Assembly: GCF_015207245.1 (NCBI RefSeq)
Contig: NZ_JADEXF010000137.1
Coordinates: forward strand, 1-7,517
Source: Nostoc cf. edaphicum LEGE 07299
GTDB lineage: Bacteria > Cyanobacteriota > Cyanobacteriia > Cyanobacteriales > Nostocaceae
Length of the DNA stretch: 7,517 nt
Reading direction: 5' to 3'
Shown: piece by piece, positions 5,078-7,517 of the stretch
Position numbering within the stretch: the first letter of the stretch is position 1
Layout of the letters: every line of letters starts with the position of its first letter
Program-made: the position numbers and the translations under genes
Notes under the pieces: model-generated
Database searches by the model: none
Told to the model about the DNA's origin: nothing
The model's input: only the letters and a program-made list of their open reading frames with translations

Positions 5078-7291
5078 ATGACTGCAATCTCCGCAAAGGC
5101 ATCTTCAGCGCTTCCCAATTTTTCGGAAGGGATTCAATATTTTGGTGAAGCTTTACCAGATTTTGAAACTTATGGTGCAACACCTGCTATAGAGTCGGGC
5201 AAAGTAGCGATCGCATCTCCCACAGACAAAGCAGCTGTCTATCAAACTTTACTTGCTGCCGATGCCTTACGATACCTGACTTTACAAGTTACTGCTAGTA
5301 AAGCTTCTGGGCATCCCGGCGGATTCGCCAGCCAAGCGGAAGCTTACGCATCTCTTGTCATGCTGGGATACAAGAACATTATTACCGAAGTGGGACACCA
5401 CGCCCCCGGATTTTATAGTGCCATGTTCTTGGATCGTTCGCTAGAGGACATGGGAATTTTTACAGTCCAACAATTGCGCGATCGCTTCCGAGAAAAGCAC
5501 GGTTTATTAGGACACCTTTCCGGTTACATCCCCGGTATTCTCGCACCTGCGGGGCCTTTGGGACAAGGGCAACACTTTGCAATGGCGGCTGCACTGTTGC
5601 ACAAAGATAAGTTGTTCCCCTTTACAGTTGGTGATGGTGGATTGGGTGAGCCTTATATTGTAAGTGCGATCGCTCACTTCCATACTGCTTACCCTGCTGT
5701 CACCAACTTCTTACCGGTGTTGGTGTGGAACGGTTACAGCCAAGAACACCACAGCATGGTTTCCCTGAAAACCAACGAACAGATGCAGGCATATTGGCAA
5801 GGTAACGGTTTTGATGAAGTGGTGTTAGTGGATGCCAAAGATTTTGACGATCAAAATCAGCCAGGAGATTACGTTGATAGTACCGCCTTTTCTTTTGAGA
5901 AACGCCTAGAATTTACTCAAGCAGTACTTTCGGGTGTAGATAAAGCAGCGCGATCGGCACTGGGTGGTAAGCTTACCGTCTTCATTATTAAACAACTCAA
6001 AGGTGCAGGAGTCCACGCGCGCGGTGCGAAATCTCACAACCTTTATCCTAAAGATACGCTGGATGCACCGCATATTGTTAGTGCATTGCAAACCCGTGCT
6101 TTGTCTGCGGAAGCTTGGCAATTAGTTAGAACAAATGCAGAACGCGCCGGTGGTGGCCCAGCAGCAAAAACTGTGGTGACAGAATTTGAATTTCCATTAC
6201 CAGATTTAGGCGAATTACCTTTAGAAGAATATGCAGTTGGAGGTGAACCAAAAGTTTCCACAACCGCAATGGGACGATTGGTAGGAATAGTTGGAAAAAA
6301 AGATCGGAATTTCCTCGTCACCAACGCCGATGGTAACGAAGCATCTGGAATTGCCAACATCAACCAAGCATTAAAGATTATCCACCCGACAACCGACGAC
6401 TTATATAACCAAGCACCAAACGGACAAGTTTATGAACCATTGAGTGAAGATGCTTGTGCCGGTTTAGCTGCGGGTTTAGCATTAATGGGTGCGAGAACTT
6501 TGTGGTGTTCTTACGAATCTTTTGCCATCAACGGATTACCAATTTGGCAAACTGTAACCCAATCAATGGCAGAATTGCGCCGTCCCACACCCTCGACTAT
6601 TACTTTATTCACAGCAGGTGCATTAGAGCAAGGACGCAACGGTTGGACTCATCAACGTCCAGAAATTGAAGCTTACTTTGCTTCGTTGATGCGAAATGGT
6701 AATGTTTTCCCATTATTTCCCCCTGATGCTAACAGTATCCAAGTCTGTTATGACTGGGCATTAAAAACTAAGAATAAGGGAATTGTGATTACTGCAAGTA
6801 AATCGCCGTTACAAATTCGCACAACTATAGAACAAACTCGTCAAGGGTTGCGCGATGGTGCAGTACTATTACATGAAGTTGCTGGCGATAAACAAGTTGT
6901 ATTTGCTGTAATTGGCGATATGACATTAATGCCAGTATTTGAAGCTGCTGCTTTCTTGGAAACTGAAGGTATTGGTGCCAAGATTGTTTCTGTGATCAAT
7001 CCTCGGCAATTGTACCGTAGCCATGATACTGCGTGGGATACCTGTTCTGAACCCGAAGGCGGTTTCTTGGATGATGCAGCATTTGCCGAATTATTTGATG
7101 GTGATGCGTTAATTGCGGTGACAGGTGGTGCTGCGGGTATGCTGGAACCGATTTTGTTACGGAGTACAGCCAAGCGTGATACCTTTGCATGGAAACGTGG
7201 CGAAACTACAGCCAGTGCTGGCGAGTTGATGGCGTTTAATGGATTGACAGCTGAAGCGTTGACGAAACGTGCGATCGCATTAGTGCATTAA
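5078..7291 (+). CDS. Phosphoketolase/transketolase-family thiamine-diphosphate enzyme (divergent XFP-like)
   Basis: A 737-residue thiamine-diphosphate enzyme, probably cytoplasmic, probably splitting xylulose-5-P or fructose-6-P to acetyl-phosphate; transketolase-like transfer is the alternative. The N-terminal domain mixes transketolase features (SGHPGG, 77-82; GPLGQG, 159-164) with phosphoketolase ones (GDG, 185-187, spaced to FLPVLVWNGY, 211-220). The middle domain has GNEASG (419-424), where E421 aligns with the catalytic Glu region of phosphoketolases, then SYESF (478-482), GRNGWTHQRP (519-528) and FPPDAN (547-552), all like the XFP pattern NGFSHQ...LPPDAN. The C-terminal domain ends GETTASAGELMAFNGL (708-723), like the XFP GTTTTPFDM...N motif. 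Ordinary phosphoketolases are about 790-820 residues, so this is a shorter, separate branch. I believe a second, less studied cyanobacterial phosphoketolase (Synechocystis Sll0529) is of this kind, but cannot confirm it. ATG 5078 is preferred over GTG 5033. It is complete and undamaged. Confidence 0.88.
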   Translation: MTAISAKASSALPNFSEGIQYFGEALPDFETYGATPAIESGKVAIASPTDKAAVYQTLLAADALRYLTLQVTASKASGHPGGFASQAEAYASLVMLGYKNIITEVGHHAPGFYSAMFLDRSLEDMGIFTVQQLRDRFREKHGLLGHLSGYIPGILAPAGPLGQGQHFAMAAALLHKDKLFPFTVGDGGLGEPYIVSAIAHFHTAYPAVTNFLPVLVWNGYSQEHHSMVSLKTNEQMQAYWQGNGFDEVVLVDAKDFDDQNQPGDYVDSTAFSFEKRLEFTQAVLSGVDKAARSALGGKLTVFIIKQLKGAGVHARGAKSHNLYPKDTLDAPHIVSALQTRALSAEAWQLVRTNAERAGGGPAAKTVVTEFEFPLPDLGELPLEEYAVGGEPKVSTTAMGRLVGIVGKKDRNFLVTNADGNEASGIANINQALKIIHPTTDDLYNQAPNGQVYEPLSEDACAGLAAGLALMGARTLWCSYESFAINGLPIWQTVTQSMAELRRPTPSTITLFTAGALEQGRNGWTHQRPEIEAYFASLMRNGNVFPLFPPDANSIQVCYDWALKTKNKGIVITASKSPLQIRTTIEQTRQGLRDGAVLLHEVAGDKQVVFAVIGDMTLMPVFEAAAFLETEGIGAKIVSVINPRQLYRSHDTAWDTCSEPEGGFLDDAAFAELFDGDALIAVTGGAAGMLEPILLRSTAKRDTFAWKRGETTASAGELMAFNGLTAEALTKRAIALVH

Positions 7292-7441
7292 ATAATGTTG
7301 CATAAATGGGGGATAATTTTATTAAATTTTCCTTTCCATCTTTGCCTGAGACATTCATCCCTAGATTTAGCAACGCCCATTAAATAAAGCTGGAATTGTT
7401 TCTACTTTTATCGCATTTATACGTATAGAAACGCTGAAAAT

Positions 7442-7466
7442 TGCGTCGGAATGCGTATATTTGCGT
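7442..7466. promoter_or_regulatory. Three TGCGT motifs phased at 10 bp upstream of the next gene
   Basis: TGCGT occurs at 7442-7446, 7452-7456 and 7462-7466, exactly one helical turn apart, 34-58 bp before the start codon of the next gene. Such phased direct repeats can bind regulators on one DNA face. The 7292-7499 gap otherwise shows AT-rich sequence, a small palindrome ATACGTAT (7419-7426) and no clear terminator for the upstream gene. Confidence 0.3.
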
Positions 7467-7485
7467 TTTTTATTGAAGAGAAGTT

Positions 7486-7491
7486 AGGAGG
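7486..7491 (+). promoter_or_regulatory. Consensus Shine-Dalgarno sequence of the next gene
   Basis: AGGAGG lies 8 nt before an ATG at 7500. This full consensus at good spacing is the main evidence that a gene starts there, since only six codons are in the window. Confidence 0.7.
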
Positions 7492-7499
7492 CAGGAAAA

Positions 7500-7517
7500 A
7501 TGGGAGTAGATTTGCTG
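7500..7517 (+). CDS. Start of an unidentified gene, cut by the window edge
   Basis: ATG at 7500-7502 opens a frame reading MGVDLL up to the window end. Support is the consensus ribosome site (7486-7491) and the position about 208 bp after the phosphoketolase-like gene in the same direction. Six residues do not allow a function to be named. Acetate kinase or phosphotransacetylase would be natural partners of a phosphoketolase, but nothing visible shows this. Confidence 0.6.

Noticed and set aside
6043..7190. Minus-strand open frames of 64-110 codons opposite the phosphoketolase-like gene
   Set aside because: They are antisense to a complete, motif-rich gene and their sequences are low-complexity or have no family resemblance.

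Overview
The window looks like chromosomal DNA of a filamentous (Nostoc/Anabaena-type) cyanobacterium. It carries seven exact copies of the octamer GCGATCGC (968-975, 2755-2762, 3771-3778, 5217-5224, 5478-5485, 5666-5673, 7271-7278), the HIP1 repeat typical of such genomes. The proteins fit: a plastoquinone/tocopherol methyltransferase with its N-terminal anchor, a type II NAD(P)H:quinone oxidoreductase, and a sensor protein built from cyanobacterial histidine-kinase parts. It also has short tandem repeats and a dispersed-repeat-like element between genes.

Layout. 1-1102 (minus) is the N-terminal 367 residues of an NdbB-like NAD(P)H:quinone oxidoreductase that runs off the left edge. It is divergent, across 196 bp, from 1299-2285 (plus), a close match to the cyanobacterial MPBQ/MSBQ methyltransferase of plastoquinone and tocopherol synthesis. 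This gene converges on 2400-3803 (minus), a membrane sensor that stops exactly where a histidine kinase domain should begin; a GC-rich hairpin lies between them. 3804-4210 is non-coding and holds a perfect 42-bp tandem repeat array plus two hairpins. 4211-4666 (minus) is a stand-alone receiver domain with Glu in place of the phospho-accepting Asp. 4667-5077 is a divergent intergenic region with a 149-bp MITE-like element. 5078-7291 (plus) is a 737-residue thiamine-diphosphate enzyme of the phosphoketolase/transketolase superfamily. A new gene begins at 7500 behind a strong ribosome binding site, with only six codons in the window.

How the parts relate. The left pair form a prenylquinone locus: one reduces quinones, the other methylates the quinone head group. 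The central pair (receiver, then sensor, both on the minus strand) look like a two-component module in which both catalytic steps are lost or changed: no kinase domain in the sensor, no Asp in the receiver. The right part is central carbon metabolism, probably splitting sugar phosphates to acetyl-phosphate. Its 5' leader appears to have been invaded by the MITE-like element, whose right terminal repeat ends 32 bp before the start codon.

The most unusual points are the kinase-less chimeric sensor with conflicting membrane topology, the Asp-to-Glu receiver beside it, the tandem repeat with alternating complementary arms, and the MITE-like element. I found no clear evidence of a wholly new defence or mobile system here.
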